A DNA stretch of 64,000 nt from Desulfofarcimen acetoxidans DSM 771. GTDB lineage: Bacteria > Bacillota > Desulfotomaculia > Desulfotomaculales > Desulfofarciminaceae. A program made the translations under genes and the position numbers. Location: assembly GCF_000024205.1 (NCBI RefSeq), contig NC_013216.1:1736001-1800000 (forward strand), written 5' to 3'. Below are positions 37,370 through 47,200 of the stretch, piece after piece. The notes beneath the pieces are model-generated. The model was not told the origin of the DNA, ran no database searches, and saw only the letters and a list, made by a program, of their open reading frames with translations. Positions within the stretch are counted from its first letter, which is position 1; every line of letters begins with the position of its first letter.

Positions 37370-39061
37370 GTGTGGAATCAGTTTATGTTAGGCATATTGG
37401 GTGGAATGGGACTTATACTATTTGGTATGCAAATTTTAAGCGAAAGTTTGCAAACAATAGCCGGATTGAAATTAAAAATAATACTGAGCAATCTAACAAG
37501 AAATAGATTTGTAGGTATGTTTTTAGGGATTATTATTACAATATTATTTCAAAGCAGTACGGCAACTTCAGTTATTTTAGTGGGATTAACCAGCGCTTCA
37601 ATTATTACTTTGGGACAGACATTAAGTGTACTTCTGGGAGCTGGTATTGGAACAACCGTCACTGCCCAATTAATTGCTTTTAAGCTGACTGAAGTTGCTC
37701 TTCCGTTGGTTGGTGTTGGTGCGATGATTATTTTCTTTACGAAAAGATTAAAGTATCGACAGTACGGTTTGGCTATTTTGGGTTTTGGGCTGCTGTTTCT
37801 TGGATTAAAAATAATGTCTGATTGTATGTATCCTTTACGAAGTGATCCCTACCTTAAAAATATACTTGTGTTTTTAGCCAGTAAACCATTATTATCAATG
37901 ATCATAGCGGCAGTATTTGCTTTCCTTGTACATAGCAGTGCAGCAATTATTGGAATTATTATGTTATTGGCAGTGCAAGGTCTTGTTTCTATTGAACATG
38001 CAATTTATTTTTTATTTGGTGCCAATGTTGGTACCTGTTTCACGGCGATATTGCATAGTATCGGATCTTCTCGGGAATCACAACGAGTAGCTATTGCTCA
38101 AATTATGTTTAAATTAATTGGTGTATTTGTACTTCTTCCATTTGTCCATCCTTTTGCTGTCTTTATAGCTAAAACAACTGTAAACTCTGGGCATCAAGTT
38201 GCTAATGCACATACAATTTATAATATTTTTGATGTTATAATCTGCCTTCCGTTTTTGAAACAGTTTCAAATTTTTTTAAACAAAATTATCCCTGAAGTGA
38301 AAGAAATAAAAAATGCGTTTCGTCCCCAATACATTAAAGAGGAATTAATAAAATCACCTGTTATTGGTATTGGCTTGGCCACCAGAGAGATAATTCACAT
38401 ATCTGATCAGGTGTTTGATATGATCATTGATATTTTAAAGGTTTTTAAAAAGAATGAACCCGATCTTTTAGAAGAAATGCTTAAAAAGGAAAAATATGTA
38501 GATATATTGGCAAAGGAAACGAGCCAATACTTAGCAAAAATATTACGCCAACCACTTACTAAAAATGATTTTAATCGCTCTATGAGTTTAATGAATATTG
38601 TAAATGACTTCGAACATATCGGTGATATTATTGAGAAGTATATTACTGATCTTTGCAAAAACAAATTTCAAACAAATTTTGATTTTTCCGAAAAAGGTTG
38701 GCAGGAGTTAATAGAAATGCATGAAAGAATTTGTGAGCTTACACGCCTTGCTTGTATTGCACTTGCTACAAATAATTTAACCCTAGCCCGTGATGTGGTT
38801 GACATCCAACCTGAATTAATTAAGTTGGAAAAACATTTTCGTCAATGTCATATTGAACGTTTGCGTGAGGGGTTTCAGTGTTCTATAGAAACAAGTTCGA
38901 TTCATTTAGATTTAATTAACGCTCTTTTAAGAATTAGTGAGCATATTAAGAATATTGCCAATGTTATGATAACAGATTCTTTCGAGGTAGATGTTGATTT
39001 TGCTAAAATCAACAGTAGTTTAAAACAAGATTATGAGCAGATTGGCACCAGTTTAAGTTGA
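37370..39061 (+). CDS. Na/Pi cotransporter with PhoU-like domain
   Basis: Membrane protein of 563 residues. The N-terminal 310 residues contain the paired Na/Pi-cotransporter repeats with QSSTATSVILVGL (about 61-73) and FLVHSSAAIIGII (about 183-195). The C-terminal 210 residues are helical and PhoU-like (MNIVNDFEHIGDIIEKY). It probably moves phosphate with sodium, or exports it, in the cytoplasmic membrane. GTG at 37370 lies just after GGGGGAGG. The Pho-type repeat array directly upstream supports control by phosphate. Confidence 0.92.
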   Translation: MWNQFMLGILGGMGLILFGMQILSESLQTIAGLKLKIILSNLTRNRFVGMFLGIIITILFQSSTATSVILVGLTSASIITLGQTLSVLLGAGIGTTVTAQLIAFKLTEVALPLVGVGAMIIFFTKRLKYRQYGLAILGFGLLFLGLKIMSDCMYPLRSDPYLKNILVFLASKPLLSMIIAAVFAFLVHSSAAIIGIIMLLAVQGLVSIEHAIYFLFGANVGTCFTAILHSIGSSRESQRVAIAQIMFKLIGVFVLLPFVHPFAVFIAKTTVNSGHQVANAHTIYNIFDVIICLPFLKQFQIFLNKIIPEVKEIKNAFRPQYIKEELIKSPVIGIGLATREIIHISDQVFDMIIDILKVFKKNEPDLLEEMLKKEKYVDILAKETSQYLAKILRQPLTKNDFNRSMSLMNIVNDFEHIGDIIEKYITDLCKNKFQTNFDFSEKGWQELIEMHERICELTRLACIALATNNLTLARDVVDIQPELIKLEKHFRQCHIERLREGFQCSIETSSIHLDLINALLRISEHIKNIANVMITDSFEVDVDFAKINSSLKQDYEQIGTSLS

Positions 39062-39077
39062 TTTTGCTAATGATAAT

Positions 39078-39116
39078 TGCTATTTATGAGATTATTCGTA
39101 AATAGCATTATTTTTT
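39078..39116 (+). terminator. Terminator after the Na/Pi gene
   Basis: A 9-bp stem TGCTATTTA / TAAATAGCA with a 12-base loop is followed by TTATTTTTT. It ends the Na/Pi transporter message and lies next to the convergent AbrB-type gene. Confidence 0.75.
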
Positions 39117-39133
39117 AACCATTTCCAGATCAT

Positions 39134-39346
39134 TTATTCTATATCTATTAATATACCTTCATGCATAATAATATCAAGCAATTCCTCATCTATTCCAGGT
39201 TTACTGGGAACCAACAGTATATGATCTGATTTAATATTCACTTTGATCCATTCGTTGTTTTTTAAATTAAGTTGTTGATTAACTTCCAACGGTAACATAA
39301 TTTGACCATATTCATCAATTGTAATATTATCTATTATGGTAGACAT
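39134..39346 (-). CDS. AbrB/SpoVT-type DNA-binding protein
   Basis: Protein of 70 residues with an N-terminal swapped-hairpin AbrB-like domain (about 5-50): ITIDEYGQIMLPLEV, then LNLKNNEWIKV. Such proteins act as transition-state regulators or as antitoxins. No toxin gene is adjacent, so a chromosomal regulator is more likely. Start ATG follows AAAGGAG. Its targets are unknown. It is convergent with the Na/Pi gene. Confidence 0.75.
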   Translation of the reverse strand: MSTIIDNITIDEYGQIMLPLEVNQQLNLKNNEWIKVNIKSDHILLVPSKPGIDEELLDIIMHEGILIDIE

Positions 39347-39764
39347 ATTTGCTAACTCCTTTCTATAAATAAAAAATTTATTAAGAAGGTGTGAGCACTT
39401 CTTAAATATTAAAAGCTTTTATACCGCCTTTATTATAACATACTCTATCAGTTATATAATATGGTTTTTCAAAGCTTTTATGCGTTGGTTGAGAAGATAG
39501 AAATTCTCTTGCCAGCGTCTTTTGTTCTAAAATATAGCTATTCGAATTATCATGCAGAAAATAATGGAATTTCTTAATTTTAGTTTGGCACTTTAATTAG
39601 GACAGTAAGTAACTGCTTCAGCAAAAAGGCAATGAAAGAACCAATTGCTTCTGACTGGATGGATGATGTCATTAGATTGCTTATTAGAGGGCTGGAAAAC
39701 ACATAGAGGATATTAATATGATTACGTTAAAAAGTGAAATTTCCCTTCAAAGGAGGAGAAACTG
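39347..39764. other. Intergenic region before nfo
   Basis: About 418 AT-rich bases. A short in-frame stretch without a start (ending near 39705) reads KKAMKEPIASDWMDDVIRLL and might be a gene remnant. No IS end, riboswitch or terminator is clear. The left side should hold the abrB-like gene's promoter. Confidence 0.4.
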
Positions 39765-40598
39765 ATGTTGAATATAGGTTGTCATTTATCTGTGTCAAAA
39801 GGCTATAAGCATTTGGGATTGCAAGCCTTAAGCATAGGGGCAAATACCTTTCAATTTTTTACTCGTAACCCAAGGGGAAGCAAAGCTAAACAAATCGATG
39901 TAAATGATGTGGCTGCACTGCTTGATTTAATGCAGGAGCATCAATTTGCCGCACTTTTGGGCCATGCGCCTTACACAATGAACCCTTGTTCGAATGATCC
40001 GTACCTGAGGGAATTTGCCAGAGCAGTAATGGTGGAGGATCTGGCTAAAATGGAATACTTACCGAACAATCTATATAACTTTCATCCCGGCAGCCATGTG
40101 GGGCAAGGAGTAGAAGCAGGAATAGGTTTTATTGCAGAGCTATTAAATCAGGTAATGTGGTCAGAGCAGACCACAACGGTATTATTAGAGACAATGTCAG
40201 GAAAAGGCAGCGAAGTAGGAAGCAGCTTTGATGAACTCAGTCAGATATTGAAAAAGGTGAATTTGGTTGAAAAGATGGGAGTATGCTTGGATACCTGTCA
40301 TGTTTATTCTGCAGGCTATGACATTGTAAACAATTTGGATGGGGTATTGGAGCAATTTGATAAGTCTATTGGGATAAAAAACCTGAAAGCCATTCATTTG
40401 AATGATAGTATGACCTCTTTCAACAGTAAAAAGGATCGACATGCTCTCATCGGGGCGGGAACAATTGGAGCAGAGGCTATTGCCGATATCATCAACCACC
40501 CCCAGTTGCGAAATCTACCCTTTTATTTGGAAACTCCCAATGATGTACCTGGCTATGCTCAAGAGATTAAACTGTTAAGAGAAGTTTATGGCAAATGA
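39765..40598 (+). CDS. nfo: Endonuclease IV
   Basis: Zinc-dependent apurinic/apyrimidinic endonuclease of 277 residues acting in base excision repair. Metal-ligand segments are all present in order: [72 protein letters not shown] and YLETPND. ATG at 39765 follows AAGGAGGAG. It appears monocistronic. The sequence is full length, so activity is expected. Confidence 0.96.
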   Translation: MLNIGCHLSVSKGYKHLGLQALSIGANTFQFFTRNPRGSKAKQIDVNDVAALLDLMQEHQFAALLGHAPYTMNPCSNDPYLREFARAVMVEDLAKMEYLPNNLYNFHPGSHVGQGVEAGIGFIAELLNQVMWSEQTTTVLLETMSGKGSEVGSSFDELSQILKKVNLVEKMGVCLDTCHVYSAGYDIVNNLDGVLEQFDKSIGIKNLKAIHLNDSMTSFNSKKDRHALIGAGTIGAEAIADIINHPQLRNLPFYLETPNDVPGYAQEIKLLREVYGK

Positions 40599-40790
40599 GT
40601 ACATCTGCTCCGTGGGCAATGTTCTCCTGCTTTTCCGCCGCATCAGCTAAAACTCTTACGGCAGCCAGCCCGGCAGATTCTATTGTTCTGCCGGCTATAC
40701 CCACAGAGAGGCATCATAAACTATATCCCCGTCTCGGTCCATTCCGGTTCCAAGCGGTAATAATATTTTGCTTAAACAACATCCGAATAT
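40570..40790 (-). pseudogene. Decayed minus-strand gene fragment
   Basis: Two minus-strand frames join across a one-base shift near 40695. The first reads SKILLPLGTGMDRDGDIVYD and the second VGIAGRTIESAGLAAVRVLA, then [18 protein letters not shown]. Together they look like one short, Ala-rich protein broken by a frameshift. I do not recognise the family. The 3' end runs into the nfo end, so the borders are approximate. Confidence 0.4.
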
Positions 40791-40883
40791 TATATAATAC
40801 AAAAATTTTAAAATTCAAATAGGTATTTGCTGATATAGGTAGAATAACTAATTATTTAGTATAATCGTGATGGAGGCTTATCT

Positions 40884-41969
40884 GTGCTGGCAAAACTCAG
40901 GCAAATAATTATAACCCATAAAACAAAAAGAATTGAAACTTCTTACATGGAAGATATGGTGAGAAAAAAGAGTGTCTTTATCGAAAATGGGGGATATGAG
41001 GCGCTGGCGGATTGTATTGAAGATCTTTGCGCCGAGGGACTGCTCACGCCGGTAAAAGCGTCCGGCACTAACGGGCGTAGACCGCTGTTGTACAACCGCT
41101 ATCATATCCGTGAGGAGAAAAAGGAGACTGACAGACACCGATTGATTGCTTACCATCCCAGGATATGCACGGATTATTACAGCAATCACCCGCTTGGCCA
41201 TGACGAAGATATAGAATACTTGGATATGCTGGATGCTTTTTTGAAAGATGCAGGTATGTACGATACCTTAAATCTTCCTTTTTCCGTCAACGAAAGATCC
41301 TATCAGATTTTCCGGGATGAAAAATTTCTAACGAGTGCGAGGGGGCAGGAGTTTTGCCGTAGGATCGGACTACAGTGGGGTGATCTGGGCTGTTATCCCA
41401 CCTTTGAACCTTTTTTCTATGTTATTTATGAAACCGTATCCCCATTAAACTGCCTGGTAGTAGAGAACAAAGACAGCTTTTTTACACTGAAAAAAATATT
41501 TAACCGGGGAGGAAACTGGCAGAAAAGTGCACTTGACCTGTCTGACAGGCAAGCCAGAGTCATTGATGGTGTAAAATTAGATATGCTTATTTACGGCGAA
41601 GGCAAAAAGATATTGCACAGCCTTAAGTTTATGGAGGAGATTCCTGATTGCAGGGATACGGGTATTACACTTTATTATTTCGGTGACCTTGATTATGAGG
41701 GCATTTCAATTTATAGCGGCTTGGCGGAAGCTTATCCTGAATATAAGATAATTCCTTTTGTGTTTCTTTACCGCGGTTTATTGAAGATATCTCCCCGGCC
41801 CATGGTTAAAAAACAGCGGCTCAATGACCTGCATTTAGAAAACTTTTTAAAGTATTTTTCTGCTGAGGAAACAGAAGTTATATTGTCTGTTTTAAGCCAA
41901 TCTATGTATATACCGCAGGAAGCTTTAGCCTATCCTTTTTATCTGGAGGAGTGTGACAGGGGTGCATGA
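40884..41969 (+). CDS. jetD: Wadjet protein JetD (Toprim nuclease)
   Basis: Nuclease subunit of the Wadjet plasmid-restriction system, 361 residues. The C-terminal half is the topoisomerase VI-A-like Toprim domain: a VVENKDSF strand with the catalytic Glu (about 191) and YYFGDLDYEG with the DxD pair (about 266). The N-terminal half has winged-helix character. GTG at 40884 follows GGAGG with seven bases between. Its end overlaps jetA, so translation is coupled. In studied systems JetD cleaves circular DNA that the SMC part has extruded; the same job is inferred here. Confidence 0.88.
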   Translation: MLAKLRQIIITHKTKRIETSYMEDMVRKKSVFIENGGYEALADCIEDLCAEGLLTPVKASGTNGRRPLLYNRYHIREEKKETDRHRLIAYHPRICTDYYSNHPLGHDEDIEYLDMLDAFLKDAGMYDTLNLPFSVNERSYQIFRDEKFLTSARGQEFCRRIGLQWGDLGCYPTFEPFFYVIYETVSPLNCLVVENKDSFFTLKKIFNRGGNWQKSALDLSDRQARVIDGVKLDMLIYGEGKKILHSLKFMEEIPDCRDTGITLYYFGDLDYEGISIYSGLAEAYPEYKIIPFVFLYRGLLKISPRPMVKKQRLNDLHLENFLKYFSAEETEVILSVLSQSMYIPQEALAYPFYLEECDRGA

Positions 41970-43500
41970 ATGCCTGCGTGATTTTTCAGCAAGAGTAAAG
42001 TCATTGTCAGTATTTGAGCCAATCTGGCAATTAAAAGGCTTGCGCAAATACCAGGAATATGATCTTGTTTCACTTGGTTTGGCGGTACTTTTGTATATTC
42101 TCGACAGTATGCTGATGGGACGCAGTGAGTGTGACCATGAAGGGATAAGCAAATTTCTGTTGGAAGTGATGCGCTGTCATTACAATAAAGAATTGAGCAG
42201 TGAAGAAGCGGAGCAACTTACCTATACTGTTTTGGATCAACTGCGCAATAACGGCAAACCGTTTGAACATCCCTTTAAAGATTTGGAAACGGGCGGCTCT
42301 GAAAAACTGCGCTTTCATCTGATAGAGATAGCCGGCTACCAAATAGGAGGAAAGATTAAATTTAAGCTTTCCCAGGAGGGTCTGGATTTATTGTTTAAGA
42401 CAAGGGAGATTTACCAGGAACTGCGCGTAACGATTGCACAGATTTACCTGCGCCAGCAGATTGAAAGGCGGGTTTTTGACGGAGCTTTACAAGCTGTAGA
42501 TGACCTGTATTTGCAGGTGAAAAAGGTATACAGTTCCTTGCAGGATATGCGGCGGGCAATATTGAGGGATGTCCACGCCGTTTCCATAGATCGGTATAAA
42601 CAACTGGTCGGTCGGGTACAGCGGCAGTTTCAGGATGAAAAAAAGGTTTTTTCTGAATTAAAAGAACTGGTACGCTCTACTGAGCAGGACATTCGCTCGC
42701 GCTACCTGCGGGAAAAAGATAGGTTGGCTTTAACCCAATTACTGGAAGTGGCTCGGCGGCTGGATATTGTTGTAAACGAGCATACCAGGCTGTTCAGTGA
42801 AAAGCTTGACTTAAGCATGGTGCTGGAAGAGACTATGGAGTCGCATATTGCCCATGCCTTTCGTACCAAGATCAGTTTTGACAGGGAACTGGTGGATGGG
42901 GTGATCAGTAATAATGCTTCTCTGGAAACCATGCGCCACTTAATTCACCCTCTTTTAAAGCCAAAACCCCCTAAGTATTTCGACATGCAAAAGGTTTTTG
43001 AGCCCAATTTGATTACCAGAACGGTTGAGGAGCAGGAAGAAGAAGTTGTCTCCGACTATGATCCGGAGGAGGTCATGGAACAACTTAAGCGGGAAAAAGC
43101 ATTAAAAGAATTGCGGGATAAGAGAACTCGATATTATATAGAAATTTGTCTGTCACCTCTGGAAAAAAGCACCTCTTACACCTTGCTGGATGTGCTGCAA
43201 TCTATGGAACCTGCTGCTTGTGATGACCTGATCAATCGGGTTGACTTTTATCCTTTTCTGGTACAATTGCACCAGACGGGCACTTTGCCTATGGAAGTAA
43301 CCGAAGAGATGGAATCAAAAACCTTTGATTCAACTGAAGGTACCAACCTGCTTTTTTTGCTGCTGCAATATTTAAAAGAGAACGAGTACCTGGCAGATAA
43401 GGGTGTTTTGGAGGTATGCGGTTCTGAGGATGTTTTGACTTTGGCTAACGGCTGCCAGGTGACGAATTTTGTTTTTCGGGCGTTAAGCGATGTTTTGTAA
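41962..43500 (+). CDS. jetA: Wadjet protein JetA (kleisin-like)
   Basis: Protein of 512 residues, mostly helical with long coiled segments at about 150-280 and a charged stretch near 365-395. By order and length it is the JetA, or kleisin-like, component, probably the DUF5716 family. In Wadjet it bridges the SMC heads. GTG at 41962 is preferred because GGAGGAG (41945-41951) is ten bases upstream; GTG at 41953 is too close to that site. It overlaps jetD by eight bases. Its N-terminus has wHTH character. Confidence 0.8.
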   Translation: MHECLRDFSARVKSLSVFEPIWQLKGLRKYQEYDLVSLGLAVLLYILDSMLMGRSECDHEGISKFLLEVMRCHYNKELSSEEAEQLTYTVLDQLRNNGKPFEHPFKDLETGGSEKLRFHLIEIAGYQIGGKIKFKLSQEGLDLLFKTREIYQELRVTIAQIYLRQQIERRVFDGALQAVDDLYLQVKKVYSSLQDMRRAILRDVHAVSIDRYKQLVGRVQRQFQDEKKVFSELKELVRSTEQDIRSRYLREKDRLALTQLLEVARRLDIVVNEHTRLFSEKLDLSMVLEETMESHIAHAFRTKISFDRELVDGVISNNASLETMRHLIHPLLKPKPPKYFDMQKVFEPNLITRTVEEQEEEVVSDYDPEEVMEQLKREKALKELRDKRTRYYIEICLSPLEKSTSYTLLDVLQSMEPAACDDLINRVDFYPFLVQLHQTGTLPMEVTEEMESKTFDSTEGTNLLFLLLQYLKENEYLADKGVLEVCGSEDVLTLANGCQVTNFVFRALSDVL

Positions 43501-43543
43501 TTTGCCGAGAGATTAAGGTGATTGTCCTATTGAGGTGGTGCAA

Positions 43544-44290
43544 ATGTATAAAGCTGAGAATGTAAAGGATGCCTGCGCTATTTTTATGACACTTGTCAGC
43601 CGGGGAGTAGTTGACGAAAAGTCCTCCCGGTTATTGCAGGCATATAAAAATGTTCCCGAGGTAAGGGAGATTATATCCGGAGTTTTTGAACCTGCAGCAG
43701 AAGTCAAGGTATTGAATGCGGTGGACAAGCTGTATATCTCACCGGGCATTGATAACCGTGTGTTTGGCTACACCAATACAGAGTTGAGGGATTTGCTGGG
43801 CTTAAAGACAAATGCCGAGCTTTATACCGCATATTTTATAATACTCTGTCTGATGGCTATGTTTTACGACAGCGAGGATTTGAACGTGGTTACCCGCCAG
43901 TTCGTGCCGGTAATAGAATTGGAATCATTTGTTACTGACAAAACAGAAAAGATCGGGCAGTTGGAGGAAATAGCTGTTATAGAGGAAGAATTGGAGTTCG
44001 GTTTTTCACATGCTGTTTATCTGTGGCGTGATTTGCCTGATTATGATGATAAATTAAAGAGCCTGGCAAGAAGTAAGAACAATAAGGTGAGCTTTATTCT
44101 GAAAGTCTGCAATTTTTTGCAGGCGCAGGATTTGGTTATCGTACATCAGGACAGGGAGATTTACCTGCGTGACAGACTGGATTGCATGGTGCGCCGCTAC
44201 TACTCGGATACCTCGAGAAAAGAGCAATTGTTACAGTTTCTGCTGTCCGGCGGGCAGGCGGCAAGGAGGGATCAGGTTGCCGCAAATTGA
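43544..44290 (+). CDS. jetB: Wadjet protein JetB (KITE-like)
   Basis: Protein of 248 residues, probably of DUF6063. Helical N-terminal half, then a region with wHTH character (FILKVCNFLQAQDLVIVHQD). By position it is the JetB or KITE-like subunit that binds the kleisin. ATG at 43544 follows GAGGTG with six bases between. Its last 14 bases overlap jetC, so both are translated together. No enzyme motif is present, as expected for a structural subunit. Confidence 0.78.
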   Translation: MYKAENVKDACAIFMTLVSRGVVDEKSSRLLQAYKNVPEVREIISGVFEPAAEVKVLNAVDKLYISPGIDNRVFGYTNTELRDLLGLKTNAELYTAYFIILCLMAMFYDSEDLNVVTRQFVPVIELESFVTDKTEKIGQLEEIAVIEEELEFGFSHAVYLWRDLPDYDDKLKSLARSKNNKVSFILKVCNFLQAQDLVIVHQDREIYLRDRLDCMVRRYYSDTSRKEQLLQFLLSGGQAARRDQVAAN

Positions 44291-47200
44291 GCGGATTAGA
44301 CTAACTAATGTCAAGTATGATAACGGTAAAAAAGAATTTGTCAATGATATGTTTTTGCCTGCAGGCAGTAACTGTGCTTTTATTTTGGAAAATGGGGGCG
44401 GCAAGTCTCTTATGGTGCAACTGCTTCTACAAGTAGTGCTGCCTAATGAAAGTATCGGTGTGAGGCCGGCTTCCGATCTGGTCAGCGGCAGCGATCGCTT
44501 TACCGGACATATCCTGGTGGAATGGCGCCTGGATGACCCGGAATCACGCTACCTTTTGACCGGTTTTTGTTTTACCAGGGGCTACGAGGATGAAAGGCTT
44601 TTTAAATATTTTATGTATACGATTCAGTATGATCAGATTCCTAATGAGCTTGATATAGAGAACCTGCCGCTGCTGGAAAATCGCAAGGTCCGTTCCTACC
44701 AGGAATTGTTGGTTATGTTGCGCCGCCTGTCCGGTGAGGGAGGCCGCCGCCTGGATGTTTTTCAACAGGATAAGGGGGAAAAGCACAAGTATGTCAAGCA
44801 TCTGGAAACATTTAATATTTACGAGCGGGAATGGCGGGGCATCAAGACCACTAACGGTGATGAAGGCGGTATGGAAGGTTTTTTTGAAAAGAGCAAAAAA
44901 ACCGAACAGCTTATGGAAAGATTGATTATACCGGGTGTGGATCAGGTGATTTTTAACCGGGCCGGGGAAGAAAAAGAGTTAGCCCGTGCTTTTACCAGAC
45001 ATAAGGACAATCTTTTGAGCATCCCTAAGCTGGAAAAAAACATCAAAGATTTTTCTACTATCCGGGGTGAGGGAGAAAAGGTGTTGGCCGCCATCAAGGC
45101 TTACAGTGACTGCATATTGGAGCGCAGTGGGCAAAAAGAAAAAGTAGCGCGATTGTACTGCAGTGTGAACAATAGGAAAGAGGAAATCAATGCCTTAAAC
45201 GCAGGACTGTCAGCGGATCTGGAAAAGCAAGGTAAATGGCTCCATGAATTGGAATATAAGCTGGACAGCCTGCCATATATCAGAGTGAAACTGGAACTAC
45301 AGGATTTGGAAAAGAAATTTATTGCTCTGACCGAAAGTATTACACTGGTTGAAAAAGAGGCAAGGCAGTCTGCCTATGAGGTAAACCTGGCTAAGGGTAA
45401 AAACCTCTGGCTTAAAATTGCTGCGGAGCAGGCAAAGATAAAAGCGGCTCAGGTTGAGGCGGAAAATCTGACGCGCAGCAACCGGGAACTCATGGAGCAG
45501 TTATTAACCTGCCGCTATACCTGGAAAACCAGGCTTAAAGAAAGGATTAACCGGCAGATGCCGGGTGTAAAAGCTCTGAGGGAGGAATTGTTAGCCCTGA
45601 AGTCGGAAACGAAAGAGAAGGAGGTAAAACAGAAACGGCTGGAAGAAAGTATCGAAAAGAGCGGAAAACAATCAGGCATGGTGGAAGGCTGGCTGAAATT
45701 TTATTCAGAAAAAGAAAAGACGCTTTTGGCCGGGGGATATGAGGAAGCCTGGGTAAAAGATCCTGCTTACGGAAAAAAGGCAGTGTCGGAAATTATACAG
45801 GAAATCGAGCGGGCAAAGGATGAAATTGAAGACAGTATAAAAAAGATTGTTGAAGAATTGCCGCCGGTTGAGAAAGAAATTGAAGAACTGAAATTCCGGC
45901 AGGCGTCTGCTGCCAATCGCATGGAACGCATTAACGAAAATCGAGCTGTTTTTAATTCGCAATATGAACATATCCAGGACAGTTTGACGCGGTTTTCGCT
46001 GGATGTGGGGGATATATTTGCTAACCGTGCTGACATTGAGACCAGGTTGGCTCAAAAAGTAATTGAGGGGCAGCAAGCTATGCTGCGGGTCGGGGCAAAA
46101 AAGAGCAATATTCAGGAGAAGGCCGAACTGAGCGGCTTGGAATATTATGTGCCCAATCGGGAATTGCTGCTGGTGCAGGAGAAGTTGGAAGAATGGGGTG
46201 TTTTCTCCGAGACAGGCAGCAAGTGGCTTGATCTGGCCGGAATAAGCGGCCGACAGCGGGAGAATTATCTGAAAAACAACCCTTTGCTGCCATATTCTTT
46301 GATCGTTGCCCGCAAGGATCTGGCTAATTTGAGCAAATTGGCGGAAAAGTGGCAGAAGCTGGCTTTAAATAACCCTGTGCCGCTGGTGGTGAAGAGTGAG
46401 GCAGCGTTGTCCGGCGGTGAGGTGAAAGACAGTGCTCTGCTGCCACTGATGGATAACTATGTTTACCTGCCCTGGCATGGCGGTTACCGTTATGCTCTTT
46501 CCCGCCAGGCATTGGAAGAATTGAGGCTCTCCCTTGGCGAGCAGATGGAGGACGCGGAACAGGAAATAAGCAGGCTGCGTCAAAATAGTGACTTATTGGC
46601 GGAATTAGAGTTTAAAGTACGGGAATTTTATCTGAGCTATCCGCAAGACCCAACCCCGGTTTTCGAAAGTGAGAGCAATGCTGTTGTTGCTGAGATGCAA
46701 AAAACAGCTTCACGCCTGGTGTATCAGGAAAAGCGGCGTATTCAGAAGCTTGAAGTCAAAACAGTGCTGGAGGAAGATAGGGAAAAGAAGGGAGAACTCT
46801 TGACTCAAGCGAAAAATCACTATAAAGAACTGGAAAACCTCTATTGCCAGCACGAAGAGAAAGTGAGTTATTTAAGGCAAATGGAGGAACTGGCCGGACA
46901 AATTCAGTCCTTGCACACAGAATTGGCGGATTGCCGGAATAGGCTGAACGGTCTGCAAACTAGAATAACCGAGTTGACATTGCGGTTGGATAACGAGAGC
47001 AGAATACTGGATGAAATGGAGCGGGAGTGTGAAGGCCTGGAAGTTTTGGAACATGACGGGTGGCGGCAGTCTCATATGATAACTGATAAACTTCTTAATA
47101 TGGACGGTGACAACAGGCGGGACAGTGCGCTGCCTCAGGTCGTGGCTGCCGTTCTGCCGGAATTGAGACAGGCTTTGCCTTTGAGCTATGAAGAAGCTAA

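Noticed and set aside
40860-40865. TATAAT as jetD promoter
   Set aside because: No -35 element lies at 16-18 bases, and the start site would fall on the ribosome site itself.
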